From Microbacterium sp. MYb45 (GTDB lineage: Bacteria; Actinomycetota; Actinomycetes; Actinomycetales; Microbacteriaceae): 64,000 bases of DNA. Made by a program: the position numbers and the translations under genes. Below, in pieces: positions 16,270 through 24,038 of this stretch (position 1 is the stretch's first letter; each line of letters starts with the position of its first letter). Where the stretch lies: contig NZ_PCPG01000005.1 of assembly GCF_002979655.1 (NCBI RefSeq), positions 1 through 64,000 of the forward strand, given 5' to 3'. The notes under the pieces were generated by a model. That model searched no databases, had not been told where the DNA came from, and worked only from the letters and a program-made list of their open reading frames with translations.

Positions 16270-17646
16270 GTGAACGACGACCAGAACACTCTGGACGCTG
16301 CGGTTGCCGCGGCTTCAGATGATTGCGGCTGCGCGCCCAGCCCGACCGAACGCCGTGCGTTCAGCAAAGACGGCCTCAGCCGCCGTGGTGCACTCGGTCT
16401 CGGCGTGCTCAGCGTCGTGGCGCTCAGCGCCTTCGGCATCTCGAACGGGGTCTCCGCCGCCTATGCCGCCTCGTACCCGAGCTGGGACGACGTGCAGCGC
16501 GCGAAGAACAGCGAAGCCGCCAAGGCCGCCGAGGTCACCCGCATCGAGGGACTCATCCAGTCGCTGACCCAGAAGGTCGCCGAGACGCAGGCAGTCGCGA
16601 AGGCCACCGCAGACGAGTTCTACGACGCGCAGCAGAAGTACTTCGCTGCAGCCACCGAAGCCGATTCCCTGCAGGCGAAGGCCGACGAGCAGTCGGCGAA
16701 GGCCGACGAGTCCGCGAAGAAGGCCGGGCAGGTCGCCGCGCAGCTGTACCGCAACGGCGGTGACGACACCTCTCTCGAACTCCTCTTCACCGGTTCTGCC
16801 GACAACGCAGACGAGTTGCTCGCGCGGCTCGGCACGATGGACAAGCTCTTCGAGTACAACCAGTCGGTGTACGACGATGCCGTCGCCGCCCGGAACTCCG
16901 CGCAGTCGATGAGCGACCAGGCCGTGGTCGCCCGCGACGAGCGCGATCGGCTGCAGAAGATCGCCGAAGAGAAGATGGTCGTGGCACAGCAGGCTGCCGA
17001 CGCCGCTCAGGCCGCGCTCGACGAGCAGTCCGCCAACCTCGCCACCATGCAGGCGCAGCTCGCAGCGCTGAAGGACGCGACGGCGAAGACCGTCGAAGGC
17101 TACAAGGCCGGTGTCGCCCTCGAGGAGAAGAAGCGCAAGGAACGCGAGGCCCGCGAGGCAGCAGCGGCTGCCGCCGGTAACGGCGGCGGTGGTGGCGGCG
17201 GCGGTGGCGGCGGGGGAACCCAGGGCAGCGGCGGCTGGTGCCGTCCGCACGGTGGGGGCAAGAGCTCGGGCTACGGTCCGCGTTCGCAGCAGTGCGGTCC
17301 GCAGGGCTGCTCCTCGAGCTTCCACTACGGCACCGACTTCGCGAACGGCTGTGGCGCCGCGATCTACGCCGCGCAGTCCGGCACCGTCGACTACGCGGGC
17401 TACAACGGCGGCTACGGCAACTACATCCGTATCCAGCACGGCGGCGGGATCGGCACCGGCTACGCACACATCCGCAACGGCGGCATCATCGTCAGGTCCG
17501 GCCAGTGGGTCCGCTCCGGGCAGGTCATCGCCTACGCCGGCAACACGGGTCGCTCGTTCGGATGCCACCTGCACTTCGAGGTCTACGACCGCGGCAACGC
17601 CATCAACCCGGTGCAGTTCCTGGCCCGGCACGGCGTCTCCGCCTGA
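16270..17646 (+). CDS. Secreted M23 peptidase with N-terminal coiled coil
   Basis: The product has 458 residues. A twin-arginine-like signal (SRRGALGLGVLSVVALSAFG) ends near residue 73. A coiled coil follows (about 75-290) in the style of EnvC/PcsB/RipC regulators, then a poly-Gly linker (about 300-320). The C-terminal M23 domain has FHYGTDFANGCG, GYAHIRNGG and CHLHFEVYDRG, which supply the zinc ligands. It cuts or helps to cut peptidoglycan cross-bridges during division. The GTG start is preceded by GGAAGGGG. A strong hairpin terminator follows. It differs from the M23 protein at 13079 in having the coiled coil and no FG-GAP repeats. Confidence 0.9.
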   Translation: MNDDQNTLDAAVAAASDDCGCAPSPTERRAFSKDGLSRRGALGLGVLSVVALSAFGISNGVSAAYAASYPSWDDVQRAKNSEAAKAAEVTRIEGLIQSLTQKVAETQAVAKATADEFYDAQQKYFAAATEADSLQAKADEQSAKADESAKKAGQVAAQLYRNGGDDTSLELLFTGSADNADELLARLGTMDKLFEYNQSVYDDAVAARNSAQSMSDQAVVARDERDRLQKIAEEKMVVAQQAADAAQAALDEQSANLATMQAQLAALKDATAKTVEGYKAGVALEEKKRKEREAREAAAAAAGNGGGGGGGGGGGGTQGSGGWCRPHGGGKSSGYGPRSQQCGPQGCSSSFHYGTDFANGCGAAIYAAQSGTVDYAGYNGGYGNYIRIQHGGGIGTGYAHIRNGGIIVRSGQWVRSGQVIAYAGNTGRSFGCHLHFEVYDRGNAINPVQFLARHGVSA

Positions 17647-17667
17647 TCGCAGGCCCACCGAAACCGA

Positions 17668-17705
17668 AAAGACCCCCGGGCCGCTTCTGCGGCCCGGGGG
17701 TCTTT
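17668..17705. terminator. Bidirectional terminator between the M23 gene and ppa
   Basis: Seventeen-base arms (17668-17684 and 17689-17705) pair perfectly around a TTCT loop, with AAA/TTT at the base. They lie between convergent genes. Confidence 0.85.
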
Positions 17706-17726
17706 CGTGTCTGGCGACTCAGCGAG

Positions 17727-18218
17727 TCAGTGACCCTGCTCGCCGAAACGGACGATCGCCTCGTCGAGGATGCGCTGCGCCTCGGCGGCGTTCCCCCACT
17801 CGTCGACCTTGACCCACTTGTTGGGCTCGAGGTCCTTGTAGTGCTCGAAGAAGTGCGAGATCTCCTTCTTCGTGTAGTCGGCGATGTCGTCGATGTCCTG
17901 GATGTGTGCCCAGCGCGGGTCCTTCGACAGCACGGCGACGAGCTTGTCGTCCCCGCCGGCCTCATCGCTCATCTTCAGCACGGCGACGGGACGGACCTCG
18001 ACGACGACGCCCGGGTAGATGGCGTGGTCGAGGAGCACGAGCACGTCGAGCGGGTCGCCGTCTTCGCCGAGCGTGTTGTCGAAGTAGCCGTAGTCGGCCG
18101 GGTAGCCGAAGGTCGTGTAGAGCACGCGGTCGAGGTGCACTCGTCCGGTCTCGTGGTTGACCTCGTACTTCACGCGGCTGCCGCGCGGGATCTCGATGAC
18201 GGCGTCGTGTGCGCCCAT
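17727..18218 (-). CDS. ppa: Inorganic pyrophosphatase
   Basis: The product has 163 residues, the usual length for a family I soluble pyrophosphatase. It hydrolyses pyrophosphate to two phosphates and so pulls biosynthetic reactions forward. The active-site block EDGDPLDVLVLLD holds the metal-binding Asp residues. IPRGSRVKYE, TTFGYPADYGY and the late HYKDLEPNKWV are family landmarks. A GAGGAG ribosome binding site lies eight bases before the ATG. The gene converges on the M23 gene across a strong hairpin. Confidence 0.97.
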   Translation of the reverse strand: MGAHDAVIEIPRGSRVKYEVNHETGRVHLDRVLYTTFGYPADYGYFDNTLGEDGDPLDVLVLLDHAIYPGVVVEVRPVAVLKMSDEAGGDDKLVAVLSKDPRWAHIQDIDDIADYTKKEISHFFEHYKDLEPNKWVKVDEWGNAAEAQRILDEAIVRFGEQGH

Positions 18219-18258
18219 GCGTGTGCTCCTCAGGAAAAGTTCGGTTGGATGCTGCGGA

Positions 18259-18906
18259 CTAGCCTACCTGCGGCTCGCTCCGGCGCTTTCGGAGGAGACG
18301 ATTCAGCAGACGGCTCATCGGGTCGCTCAGGAGCAGCAGGAACAGCCCCGTGTATCCGTTCGGCGAAGCCGCGACGGCGATCGCGAGTGCGGCGGTGAAC
18401 AGGACGATCGCGGCGACATCGCCGATGGCCCCCAGTCGGATGGTCTCGGTCGACACGGTGCCGAGGTCGCGATGGCGCGCCAGGTAGAGCCATCCGGCGA
18501 GGGTGGTCACCTGCGTCATGATCAGCGTGCCGATGTAGACCACGGCCTGGAGCGGGTCGGTGTCCATCTGCCCGATCATCGCGGTCGGAACCGGGAGCCA
18601 CACGATCGTCGCCATCCACGCGACGTTGATCCACAGCAGGGGCCCGGTCACGAACTCCACGTTCCGGTACTGGCGATGGTGTCCCATCCAGAACGTCGCG
18701 ATCAGGAGGAAGCTCAGCCCGAAGCTCAGCAGCTGACCCGAGTGCTCGTCGAAGAACTCGGCCGTGCTCTTATGGTCGGATGCGGCCTCGGACACCGACT
18801 CCATCAGGGGAAGGATGAGCAGCGTCATGGCGATCGCCACCACGGCATCGACGAAGGCCTTGAACCGTTCGGACCGGAACGGCTGAGTGCGGGGGTGATC
18901 GTTCAC
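18259..18906 (-). CDS. TMEM175-like (DUF1211) membrane protein, putative potassium channel
   Basis: The product has 215 residues and about six membrane helices. The first helix contains RFKAFVDAVVAIAMTLLIL, which matches the TMEM175 signature except that the usual FSD triad reads FVD. TMEM175 proteins conduct potassium across membranes. The Ser-to-Val change in the signature may alter the pore-lining or bundle-crossing region, so the channel function is inferred with caution. GTG start: a TATCCT hexamer lies exactly six bases upstream, indicating a leaderless transcript. It diverges from tilS with 64 bases between the start codons. Confidence 0.8.
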   Translation of the reverse strand: MNDHPRTQPFRSERFKAFVDAVVAIAMTLLILPLMESVSEAASDHKSTAEFFDEHSGQLLSFGLSFLLIATFWMGHHRQYRNVEFVTGPLLWINVAWMATIVWLPVPTAMIGQMDTDPLQAVVYIGTLIMTQVTTLAGWLYLARHRDLGTVSTETIRLGAIGDVAAIVLFTAALAIAVAASPNGYTGLFLLLLSDPMSRLLNRLLRKRRSEPQVG

Positions 18907-18912
18907 GGCGTC

Positions 18913-18918
18913 AGGATA
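18913..18918 (-). promoter_or_regulatory. -10 hexamer TATCCT of a leaderless promoter
   Basis: On the minus strand TATCCT ends six bases before the GTG at 18906. Confidence 0.5.
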
Positions 18919-18958
18919 GTCCCGTGGTCGTGCCGCCCGCAGGGGTGTGACCGTGCCC

Positions 18959-18964
18959 TACCGT
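18959..18964 (+). promoter_or_regulatory. -10 hexamer TACCGT of a leaderless promoter
   Basis: TACCGT ends six bases before the GTG at 18971 and decides the tilS start. Confidence 0.5.
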
Positions 18965-18970
18965 GGAACC

Positions 18971-19963
18971 GTGCCAACACTCTCTCCCGCCATCGCCGAG
19001 ATCCGCCTGGCCGTGCGCACCGCGCTCGTCGACCTTCCCGAAGGTTCGACCGTGATCGTCGCGCTCTCGGGGGGCGCCGATTCTCTCGCGCTCGCCGCGG
19101 CGACGGCCTTCGAAGCGTCGAAGCTGGGTCTCCGTGCGGCATCATTGACCGTCGACCACGGCCTGCAGGATGACTCCGCCGAGGTCGCGTCGACGGCGGC
19201 ACAGGCGGCAGCGGCGCTCGGACTCGACCCGCTGATCGTGCGCGTGCAGGTGGATGGCGAAGGCGGACCTGAGGCCGCAGCGCGCGACGCGCGGTACCGT
19301 GTGCTCCGTGACGCGGCGGCGGATGTCCGCGCCGCTGCCGTTCTGCTCGGCCACACCCTCGACGACCAGGCCGAGACCGTGCTCCTCGGACTCGCCCGCG
19401 GCTCGGGCGCCACCAGCCTGCAGGGCATGGCGCCCTCGCGGGAAGACGACGACGGGCTCCGTTGGCTGCGTCCGCTGCTCGGCGTCCGTCGCGAGACCAC
19501 ACGGGCGTTCTGCGCCGCATCCGATCTCGAGGTCTGGGACGACCCTCACAATGTCGATGACCGCTACGCGCGGGTGCGGGCGCGGGAGCGCGTGTTGCCG
19601 GTGCTCGAGGCCGAGCTCGGTCCGGGCATCGCCGAGGCGCTCGTCCGCACCGCGGAGCAGCTGCGGGAGGACGCCGAGGCCTTCGACGAGATGATCCACG
19701 AGACGATCGAGGACATCGTCGAGCATGCGGAGGCGGGGATCTCGGTGAGCGTCGCCGCGCTCGCCGCCAACCCCGCAGCACTGCGCAACCGCATCATCCG
19801 CCTGGTCGTCGACAGCGAGTTCGGGGTGAGCCTCACGAGGACGCAGACCATCGAGGTCGCGCGGCTCGTCACCGATTGGCGCGGTCAGGGGCCGATCGAT
19901 CTGCCCGGGTGCGCGGCTGTGCGCCAGGGCGGCCGCATCGTGTTCACTGCATCCGGTCGCTGA
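18971..19963 (+). CDS. tilS: tRNA(Ile)-lysidine synthase
   Basis: The product has 330 residues. It converts C34 of the CAU-anticodon tRNA-Ile to lysidine so that the tRNA reads AUA. The ATP-binding P-loop SGGADS is at about residues 33-38. TVDHGLQ, LGHTLDDQAETVLLGLARG and an NVDDRYARVRARERVLP segment are typical of TilS. The GTG at 18971 is chosen over an in-frame ATG at 18947 because of the TACCGT hexamer six bases upstream. In many actinobacteria tilS is followed directly by hpt and ftsH. Here about 4.6 kb of other genes lie between tilS and hpt. Confidence 0.95.
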   Translation: MPTLSPAIAEIRLAVRTALVDLPEGSTVIVALSGGADSLALAAATAFEASKLGLRAASLTVDHGLQDDSAEVASTAAQAAAALGLDPLIVRVQVDGEGGPEAAARDARYRVLRDAAADVRAAAVLLGHTLDDQAETVLLGLARGSGATSLQGMAPSREDDDGLRWLRPLLGVRRETTRAFCAASDLEVWDDPHNVDDRYARVRARERVLPVLEAELGPGIAEALVRTAEQLREDAEAFDEMIHETIEDIVEHAEAGISVSVAALAANPAALRNRIIRLVVDSEFGVSLTRTQTIEVARLVTDWRGQGPIDLPGCAAVRQGGRIVFTASGR

Positions 19964-20014
19964 GGACCCTCCGCCGAAGCGCCTTCGCCTCGCGACCGGA
20001 AGTGCGGGGTGTGA

Positions 20015-20617
20015 CTACTTCTTGCCGCCGAAGAGGCCGCCGAGGATGCCGCCGAGGTCGATGCCGCCGCCGGAGCCGCCGCTCTTGCCACCGCCGAGCA
20101 GTCCGCCGATCACGTCGCCGATTCCGCCTCCGCCGGCCGAACCGCCACTGTTGCCGCCGCCGAGGATCCCGCCGATGACGTCGCCGATGCCGCCCGAGCT
20201 CTCGGCTCCGGCATCCGCCTTCGCGGTCTTGTCCTTCGTCGCGTTCGCGATGAGGCCCATCACGATGGGGGCGAGGATCGGGAGGAGCTTGCCGAAGTCG
20301 ATGCCGGGAGTAGCCTTCGACTCGGTGAGCTCCTTCGTGACCTCCGTCTTCTTGGAGCCGAGGATGTGCGCGACGATCTTGTCGCCGTCGGCCTGATCGA
20401 TGTCGTCGACCTTCGAAGCGCCGGCCGTGCCCTCGTGCTTCTTCAGCGCGTTCTGGATGGCCGCGGAGCCCTCGTCGGTCTCTGCGTTCTTCGCGAGCCC
20501 GCCCAGCAGCACGGCGCCGCCCTGCTCGACAGCAACCTTCGCCTCGTCTCGCGAGACCCCCAGTTTCTCGGCGATGTCGTCGATCGGAACCTGCGTGAGG
20601 ATGTCGTCAAGAGCCAT
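20015..20617 (-). CDS. DUF937 domain protein with Gly-rich repeats
   Basis: The product has 200 residues. The N-terminal about 110 residues match the DUF937 (YidB-like) pattern: short helices including IAEKLGVSRDEAKVAVEQG and VAHILGSKKTEVTKEL. The C-terminal part is low complexity, built from repeated units of the type GIGDVIGGILGGG spaced by GGSAGGG linkers, ending GGLFGGKK. The biochemical role of DUF937 is not known. A GGAAGGA ribosome binding site precedes the ATG. It is transcribed toward tilS and away from the lipase-like cassette. Confidence 0.8.
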   Translation of the reverse strand: MALDDILTQVPIDDIAEKLGVSRDEAKVAVEQGGAVLLGGLAKNAETDEGSAAIQNALKKHEGTAGASKVDDIDQADGDKIVAHILGSKKTEVTKELTESKATPGIDFGKLLPILAPIVMGLIANATKDKTAKADAGAESSGGIGDVIGGILGGGNSGGSAGGGGIGDVIGGLLGGGKSGGSGGGIDLGGILGGLFGGKK

Positions 20618-20720
20618 GGTGAATCCTTCCGTCCGGGGCGTCCGCCCACATCACCGCTCACAGTAGTGCGGATGCGGTGGGGATGGGGAGATCTGCCCAT
20701 CGCCACCGTCGGCCGCACGT

Positions 20721-20726
20721 TCTATG
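20721..20726 (+). promoter_or_regulatory. -10 hexamer TATGGT, promoter candidate of the lipase-like cassette
   Basis: Transcription would start near 20733 and leave a short leader containing the AAGGAAG ribosome binding site before the GTG at 20756. No clear -35 hexamer was identified. Confidence 0.35.
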
Positions 20727-20755
20727 GTGGAAGCTTCCGGGGGGAAGGAAGATCG

Positions 20756-21025
20756 GTGACCGATCTCGATGTGCAGAAAGAGGCGCTCGACGCAGCGCAG
20801 GCACGGCTCACTGCGGGGGCCGCGCCGATCATCACGTCGTGCCTGTCGTTCGGAGGCACCGGGTCGTCTTCGGTCGAAGGTGCGCTGGGCGAGGCCGAGT
20901 CGCTGGTAACGCAGATCCTGTCGGCCCTCGCGCAGACGGCGACCAACTCTGCGACCGATGCGGCATCCGTTGCATCGACCTTCACCGCCAACGACGAGGC
21001 GCTCGCGCAGCAGGCGGCGCAATGA
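20756..21025 (+). CDS. Small helical protein, possible WXG100/EspC/Lap-like partner
   Basis: The product has 89 residues, predicted almost entirely helical, with Ala, Ser and Thr enrichment (EALGEAESLVTQILSAL-like helices). It ends STFTANDEALAQQAAQ, a tail reminiscent of EspC-type type VII secretion substrates. There is no WXG turn and no signal peptide. GTG start with AAGGAAG upstream. Its stop codon overlaps the start of the 631-residue lipase-like gene by four bases, so the two are translated together. In known LXG-type toxin loci such small helical proteins help target the toxin for secretion. That role is inferred here from size and position only. Confidence 0.6.
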   Translation: MTDLDVQKEALDAAQARLTAGAAPIITSCLSFGGTGSSSVEGALGEAESLVTQILSALAQTATNSATDAASVASTFTANDEALAQQAAQ

Positions 21026-22917
21026 GTCTGCCAGGCCTGATCGACGATCCGGCTCGCGGAGATGCGGGCGCCGTGAGCGGGTACGCGACCACGTTCTCCA
21101 CGCGGGCGGCGTCGTCGCGAGAGCGCAAGGGTGATGCGGATGCGGCGCTGGCGAGCATCACGTCGATGACGGCGTCCGCGGCGGATGCACTCGGTGCGCG
21201 AGTCGTGCTCCTGTCGCAGCGCATGGGCGAGGCGGCTGAGGGACTGGACGGCATCTCGACCGCGGTGTCGGCGTATGTGACCGACCTGGAGGGGCTGAAG
21301 AGCGAGGCTGCCCGTCGGCTGCGGGGCGCGCAGAATGCGTACGACCACATCTTCGTGCGTCGGGCCGAGGCGTTGAGCGCGGCGAGCGAGTTCGTCACGG
21401 GCTGGGCGCTGCCGTGGGACGCGGTGCTGCCGTCGTGGATGTACGTCGACGACCCGAGCTACCTGCGTCGCTGGCAGGACGCGATCGACGACTATTACAC
21501 GGCGCGGGCGTCGTACAACGCGCTGGCGGAGGAGCGCACTGCGATCGACCAGCGTGCCGTGAACGCGATCGCCGCCGTACCGCTCATCTCCGCCGTCACG
21601 CAGGGCGGGAAGGTCGGCGGTGCGGGGTTCGCGGCAGCCAGTCTCGCGTGGGCGGGGAACGTCAATGCGATCACGGCCGAGTCCCTGGCCGGTCTCGGGG
21701 ATCCGGACATCATCCGTGAGACGTGGAACACGATGGATCAGGCGACGCGGGATGCGCTGCTTGCCGCATCACCGATGATCCTCGGGAACCTCAACGGCAT
21801 CCCGATCCGTGACCGGGTCACCGCGAACCACACAAACATGCGCGCCGAGATCGCGCGGCGGGAAGCGGAGATCGCCCGGCTCCAGGAGAAGCTCGACGGG
21901 ATGACGGCGCGGAACCACTGGAGCGCCCAGCGACGGAAGAGCCTGAGCGACGAGATCGCCGAGCTGCGGGAGCCGATCGGTGCGTGGAAGGATCTGCTCG
22001 ATGAGCAGCCAGTCTGGTACGACGAGTCCGGCCGCGAACACAAGCACAGTGGAGCTCAGGTCGTCGTCTTCAATGCTGATGCGAATGCCATTGCGACCTA
22101 TCACGGAGCAATCGACCCCGTCACCGGCGACATCCCGGTCTGGGTGCAGAACGTGGCGGTCTCCGTGCCGGGAACGACGACCACAATCAGTGAATTCGGT
22201 CACGGAACCGGAGCAAGTCTCTATTCCGCGGCTATCGATGCGAACGGCCCGGGGAGCGCAGTGTTCCAATGGGCTGGCGGTAGCTTTCCGCAGCTGGAAG
22301 TCCCCGGCCCCACGGATGCTTCGTACTCCCATGATCTCGCTCCGAAGCTGGTCGATTTCGTCGCGGGCATCGAACGCCCGGCCTATTCCACTCTCACCGT
22401 TATGGGACACAGCTACGGCGGCGCGACCGTGGGGTTGGCGGAGCAGGCCGGTTTGAAGGCCGACCGTATTCTCTACGTCTCTGCGGCCGGCATGGGGGCT
22501 GGGGTGGCCGGCGTCGAAGATTTCCCGTACACATCCGGCGTTCCGCACTACTCGATGATGGCTAGGAACGACGCCGTGGTGGGGATGATTCAGGGTGATC
22601 ACGACGATTGGTATGCGATCCACGGCCAGTCCCCGTTGTTGGCCGACGACGTTACGCGTCTGGAGACTGGATGGATCGACCATGCAGATCCCGATAGCGC
22701 CGACCTCGAGGACTACGGCTTCCCGAATGGGATTGAGAGTCACAGCTCCGTGCTCAATCCGCGGTCGACCGCGTTTCACAACATCGTCGAGGTCATCACC
22801 GGCGGCGAGGCGATCAGTTGGGCTCCGAATGAGTACGTCACGGGTGGATACTCCAGCATTGCGATCGATGGGATCGATGCTTCGGACTATGAGCCGCACT
22901 ATGTGAGGATCGACTGA
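21022..22917 (+). CDS. Putative secreted lipase-like toxin: helical N-terminus plus DUF1023-like alpha/beta hydrolase
   Basis: The product has 631 residues. Residues 1-215 are helical (GYATTFSTRAASSRERKGDA, long Ala-rich helices). Residues 216-330 have the linker seen before DUF1023 hydrolases, including SPMILGNLNGIPIRDRVTAN and a coiled coil. The hydrolase domain (about 350-600) has AVSVPGTTTT, the nucleophile elbow GHSYGG (Ser464), a candidate Asp517 in MMARNDAVV and His574 in GIESHSS, so a full Ser-Asp-His triad can be proposed. No Sec or Tat signal is present. Hand-counted GC falls to 55-57% in some lines of the C-terminal part, against about 72% near the start. Three lipoproteins follow, the first overlapping by one base. 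A type VII-secreted phospholipase toxin is the favoured reading; a housekeeping hydrolase is the alternative. Confidence 0.75.
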   Translation: MSLPGLIDDPARGDAGAVSGYATTFSTRAASSRERKGDADAALASITSMTASAADALGARVVLLSQRMGEAAEGLDGISTAVSAYVTDLEGLKSEAARRLRGAQNAYDHIFVRRAEALSAASEFVTGWALPWDAVLPSWMYVDDPSYLRRWQDAIDDYYTARASYNALAEERTAIDQRAVNAIAAVPLISAVTQGGKVGGAGFAAASLAWAGNVNAITAESLAGLGDPDIIRETWNTMDQATRDALLAASPMILGNLNGIPIRDRVTANHTNMRAEIARREAEIARLQEKLDGMTARNHWSAQRRKSLSDEIAELREPIGAWKDLLDEQPVWYDESGREHKHSGAQVVVFNADANAIATYHGAIDPVTGDIPVWVQNVAVSVPGTTTTISEFGHGTGASLYSAAIDANGPGSAVFQWAGGSFPQLEVPGPTDASYSHDLAPKLVDFVAGIERPAYSTLTVMGHSYGGATVGLAEQAGLKADRILYVSAAGMGAGVAGVEDFPYTSGVPHYSMMARNDAVVGMIQGDHDDWYAIHGQSPLLADDVTRLETGWIDHADPDSADLEDYGFPNGIESHSSVLNPRSTAFHNIVEVITGGEAISWAPNEYVTGGYSSIAIDGIDASDYEPHYVRID

Positions 22918-23423
22918 TGCGGAGATGGTGGGGAATCGTTGCACTGCTCGCGTCGGTGGGCTTGATCGGAGGGTGTGCCGTGTCGGCTGACAGTCGGTTG
23001 GATGAGTTTCGAGCTGAAGGCGAGGCGATCTCGCAGCAGGTCGTGGAGTCCATTCCCGCAGCAGTGATTGCGGATGAAGCCCCGGATAGTGCCTCCGCCG
23101 GGCGGCTGGCGCAGAGCATGGGAGACACCCCTCAAACGCCCGCCTGGTGGGAAGTGAAGACCTCGGTGGTCATGCTCGACGAGCCTGCGGCGTCCGAGAC
23201 CGCGGCCACAGCAATCGAAACCGCGCTCGTTGACGACGGATGGAAGAAGGCTGAAGAGTCGGGCTCCCCGGATCCGGTCTACAAGACGGATGAGTACCGA
23301 CGGGACGGATGGTATGTGCGTGTCGCATGGGTACGCTCTACTCCGAAAACGATCGAGAGCTTGAGGGTCCTCGTGGTGAGCCCTGACACGATCCGTGGCG
23401 ATCACGACGAGATCCATTCCTGA
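22917..23423 (+). CDS. Paralogous lipoprotein 1 of the cassette, putative immunity protein
   Basis: The product has 168 residues. A lipoprotein signal (MRRWWGIVALLASVGLIGGC) ends in the lipobox IGGC with Cys20, followed by a DSRLDEFRAEGEAISQQVVE helix and a mixed alpha/beta domain. It shares with the two following genes the core DGWYVRVAWVRS and the C-terminal SPDTIRGDHDEIHS. ATG start overlapping the hydrolase stop codon by one base (TGATG). The position directly after the toxin-like gene suggests that it neutralises that protein at the outer face of the membrane. Lower-GC codons are used than in neighbouring core genes, a sign of transfer. The family is not recognised. Confidence 0.7.
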   Translation: MRRWWGIVALLASVGLIGGCAVSADSRLDEFRAEGEAISQQVVESIPAAVIADEAPDSASAGRLAQSMGDTPQTPAWWEVKTSVVMLDEPAASETAATAIETALVDDGWKKAEESGSPDPVYKTDEYRRDGWYVRVAWVRSTPKTIESLRVLVVSPDTIRGDHDEIHS

Positions 23424-23428
23424 GCCGA

Positions 23429-23953
23429 ATGGTGCGAAGACTGACGGGAATGATGATCGCGCTCGTCTGCGTGCTGATTCTGGGAGGATGCGCGGTGCCA
23501 CCGACACCGGAGAGTCCACTCGACGAGTACAAGGCGGAGAGTGAGACGCTCGCGATGAGTGTCGTCGAGCTCATCCCCGTTCACCTGGAGCCGGCGCTCG
23601 ATACTGAGCTGGAGTCGCGGGGGCAGGCGCCGCAGAACGGTGTCACCGCCGAGAAACGTCCGGGCGATCCCGCCTGGTGGCAGGCTCGGGCCTACGTCAG
23701 CCTTGTGGAGTGGGAGGGTGCAGCGGCTGAGGCGATTGCCGCCGTCACGGAGGCCATGAAGTCGGATGGTTGGACGGTGGAGCGCGTCCGCGAGACAGGC
23801 GAAGGCCGCACGATCACGGACGGCTTCCGACAGGACGATTGGTACGTGGAGATCGCGTGGGTGAAGTCTGAACCAGGCAAGGTCGAACGGTTCGACATCT
23901 CGGTTGTCAGCCCCACGACGGTGCGCGGAGACCATGATGACATCTCCTCTTGA
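23429..23953 (+). CDS. Paralogous lipoprotein 2 of the cassette
   Basis: The product has 174 residues. The signal MVRRLTGMMIALVCVLILGG precedes the lipobox Cys21. The mature part aligns by eye with lipoproteins 1 and 3: SPLDEYKAESETLAMSVVEL, PAWWQARAYV, DDWYVEIAWVKS and a terminal SPTTVRGDHDDISS. It starts five bases after lipoprotein 1 ends, with no separate promoter. The three copies differ mainly in the middle (about residues 50-110), as would be expected if each matched a different toxin variant. That explanation is an inference. Confidence 0.7.
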   Translation: MVRRLTGMMIALVCVLILGGCAVPPTPESPLDEYKAESETLAMSVVELIPVHLEPALDTELESRGQAPQNGVTAEKRPGDPAWWQARAYVSLVEWEGAAAEAIAAVTEAMKSDGWTVERVRETGEGRTITDGFRQDDWYVEIAWVKSEPGKVERFDISVVSPTTVRGDHDDISS

Positions 23954-23975
23954 CCGAGGCCGAACAGGGAGCCAG

Positions 23976-24035
23976 CGCGTCCTCATGGTGAGCCCGGAGA
24001 TGGTGCGCGTCGACAGCGACGAGCTGTCGTCCTGA
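23976..24035 (+). pseudogene. Relic of a fourth lipoprotein paralogue (C-terminal 19 codons)
   Basis: Read from 23976 the sequence gives RVLMVSPEMVRVDSDELSS and then a stop codon. This matches the C-terminus of lipoprotein 1 (RVLVVSPDTIRGDHDEIHS) position by position. There is no start codon with signal or lipobox upstream, only the end of lipoprotein 2. It looks like the remaining tail of a paralogue lost by deletion or unequal recombination within the array. It ends three bases before the start of lipoprotein 3. Confidence 0.65.
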
Positions 24036-24038
24036 CGC

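Noticed and set aside
20366..20755. N-terminal extension of the 89-residue protein
   Set aside because: The frame is open upstream, but it overlaps the DUF937 gene on the other strand. The ribosome binding site AAGGAAG before GTG 20756 marks the real start.
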